17,179 bases of DNA, taken from DASSOY01 sp035776675. GTDB taxonomy: Bacteria; Bacillota; Bacilli; Bacillales; DASSOY01. The notes under the pieces are model-generated. The model had not been told where the DNA came from, did no database searches, and saw only the letters and a program-made list of their open reading frames with translations. Position 1 is the stretch's first letter, and the number at the start of each line of letters is the position of its first letter. Shown here piece after piece: positions 15,946-17,179 of the stretch. The DNA lies in assembly GCA_035776675.1 (NCBI GenBank), contig DASTWO010000166.1:1-17179 (forward strand). Reading direction: 5' to 3'. The translations under genes were made by a program, and so were the position numbers.

Positions 15946-16638
15946 ATGACCACAACGATTACATGCAAAGATTTGGTGAAAGCTTACGAAGGGGACGGCG
16001 TCAAGACGAATGCGGTCCGTAACATCAATTTAACCTTGAAAAAAGGAGAATTCACAGCCATTGTCGGCCCGTCCGGATCAGGAAAATCTACTCTCTTGAG
16101 CCTGATCGGCACACTGGACCGCCCAACATCTGGTCATATCATCTACGACGGTGAAGAAATCGCCAATATGAAAAAGAAAGCCGTCGCTGATTTCCGCTTC
16201 GAGCACATCGGTTTTGTGTTTCAACAATTTCACCTGCTTCCGACTCTGACCGCCCTGGAAAACGTCCTGTCGCCTTTGTTCGCACGTAAGGTTTCATACA
16301 ACAAAACAGAACGTGCAAAAGTAGTCCTCGAACAAGTTGGACTGGCTGATAAAATGAATGCGCTTCCTTCGCAATTGTCCGGTGGCGAGCAACAACGGGT
16401 AGCGATCGCCCGAGCGCTGGTACATGAACCGGACTGGCTGTTGGCCGACGAACCAACAGGAAATCTGGACACGGAAACCGGAGACCGCATCGTTCAACTC
16501 ATCCAGGAACTCAATCAGGAGAAAGGATGCGGCATTTTACTCGTCACCCACGACAACGAACTGGCAGCCAAAGCCGACAACATCATCGAAATGAAAGACG
16601 GCTCCGTCATTTCGGAGAAAAACGGTAAACCCGTGTAA
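15946..16638 (+). CDS. ABC transporter ATP-binding protein (LolD/MacB type)
   Basis: A 230-residue ABC ATPase of the lipoprotein-releasing/macrolide-export type (LolD, MacB, BceA-like). Walker A is GPSGSGKST (41-49), the Q-loop is in FVFQQFHLLPTLTALENV, the signature is LSGGEQQRVAIARAL, Walker B is LLADEPTGNLD, and the H-loop is LLVTHD. Start ATG has AAGGGGGAATTC upstream. These ATPases energise FtsX/MacB-type permeases for export or sensing of peptides and lipoproteins. No permease gene follows; a terminator and a convergent methyltransferase do. It is therefore an orphan within this window, sitting between the methyltransferase and pheS genes that are neighbours in Bacillus. Substrate cannot be inferred. 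Confidence 0.92.
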   Translation: MTTTITCKDLVKAYEGDGVKTNAVRNINLTLKKGEFTAIVGPSGSGKSTLLSLIGTLDRPTSGHIIYDGEEIANMKKKAVADFRFEHIGFVFQQFHLLPTLTALENVLSPLFARKVSYNKTERAKVVLEQVGLADKMNALPSQLSGGEQQRVAIARALVHEPDWLLADEPTGNLDTETGDRIVQLIQELNQEKGCGILLVTHDNELAAKADNIIEMKDGSVISEKNGKPV

Positions 16639-16653
16639 AAAAAAGACGAAAAA

Positions 16654-16687
16654 CGGGCGTGATGAACCAACCACGCCTGCTTTTTTT
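16654..16687. terminator. Bidirectional Rho-independent terminator
   Basis: CGGGCGTG (16654-16661) pairs with CACGCCTG (16672-16679), followed on the plus strand by a T7 run (16681-16687) and on the minus strand by TTTTTC. It separates the convergent ABC ATPase and RNA methyltransferase genes. Confidence 0.88.
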
Positions 16688-17179
16688 ATTCTTCAGCCGC
16701 CAAATGATACATTAAGATTCCAGCCGCCACTGACACATTCAACGACTCCGCATCTCCATAGATCGGAATATATAAGTTGGCATCGGCCCGATCCAAAAGT
16801 TCCGGATCCACGCCACTTGTTTCATTGCCAACAACCAACGCAAAAGGATCGCCTCTTGAAACTGAAGGGTATGCTTCTCCACCCTCCAATGCAGTTCCGA
16901 ACACACGAATTTGTTCTTTTTTCAAAATAGCCATCCACTCGAATAAATCGCCTTCAACGACCGGAAGATGAAACAACGACCCTTGAGTCGCTCGTAAAAC
17001 TTTTCCATTGTAAGGATCGGCACAGCCTCTTCCTAAAATAACCGTCGACAACCCTGCCGCATCTGCCGTTCGGATCATCGTACCGATGTTTCCAGGATCC
17101 TGCACCCCATCTACAAGCAAATAGCCTCCTTGTAAATGATCTCCCAATACCAGCTCTCTTTTCTGGCATACGGCCACAA
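16686..17179 (-). CDS. SpoU/TrmH-family RNA 2'-O-methyltransferase, C-terminal part (cut by window edge)
   Basis: About 164 residues of the C-terminal SPOUT domain are present; the N-terminal RNA-binding part lies beyond the window. The three conserved motifs of SpoU methylases are clear: VDGVQDPGNIGTMIRTADAAG (motif 1 with catalytic Arg), FALVVGNETSGV (motif 2), and IPIYGDAESLNVSVAAGI (motif 3). The deep trefoil knot binds S-adenosylmethionine and methylates a ribose in rRNA or tRNA. The GTG at 17177 is in frame but is probably internal, since the family is about 250 residues. In Bacillus, I recall a gene of this family (ysgA) directly upstream of pheS; here the ABC ATPase intervenes. The precise RNA target is unknown. 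Confidence 0.92.
   Translation of the reverse strand, partial: VAVCQKRELVLGDHLQGGYLLVDGVQDPGNIGTMIRTADAAGLSTVILGRGCADPYNGKVLRATQGSLFHLPVVEGDLFEWMAILKKEQIRVFGTALEGGEAYPSVSRGDPFALVVGNETSGVDPELLDRADANLYIPIYGDAESLNVSVAAGILMYHLAAEE

Overview
The window looks like the chromosome of a Gram-positive, Bacillaceae-type bacterium of moderate GC. The evidence is the T-box-controlled pheST pair, strong GGAGG-type ribosome binding sites, frequent TTG and GTG starts, canonical sigma-A promoters, and a SpoU-type methyltransferase gene near pheST, the arrangement I recall for Bacillus ysgA-pheST. The species cannot be named from sequence alone.

Left part (1-6925, minus strand): a molybdenum hydroxylase operon of the aerobic CO dehydrogenase type. 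In transcription order it reads coxG (SRPBCC protein), coxS (2Fe-2S), coxL (molybdopterin), coxM (FAD), a 189-bp gap, coxD (MoxR AAA+ ATPase), coxE (VWA protein), then two small XdhC-like genes, the second cut by the window edge. CoxL carries AYRGAGR, the form II signature, so CO may not be the physiological substrate. M overlaps L by 4 nt, and D-E-XdhC1-XdhC2 are chained by 4-nt start/stop overlaps.

Centre (6926-9035): a divergent AcoR-like sigma-54 activator (GAF, PAS, AAA+ with GAFTGA, Fis-type HTH). The intergenic region holds a near-consensus sigma-54 promoter (TGGCAT-N5-TTGCA) pointing at coxG, a cluster of TGTTC/GAACA half-sites 70-105 bp upstream of its predicted transcription start, and a sigma-A promoter pointing at the regulator. 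Together they suggest an enhancer-driven, inducible molybdenum hydroxylase operon.

9036-11604: a putative lipoprotein metalloprotease (HEYHH) whose ribosome binding site lies in a possible two-state hairpin. It converges on a GlcD-type FAD-linked oxidase gene, which lies behind the pheT terminator.

11638-15815 (minus strand): pheT and pheS, preceded by a complete Phe-specific T-box leader (promoter, UUC specifier, T-box, terminator). A 51-bp tandem repeat array of about six copies lies between the T-box terminator and pheS.

Right end: a plus-strand LolD/MacB-type ABC ATPase with its own promoter and no permease gene in view. A bidirectional terminator separates it from a convergent SpoU/TrmH-family RNA methyltransferase truncated by the window edge.
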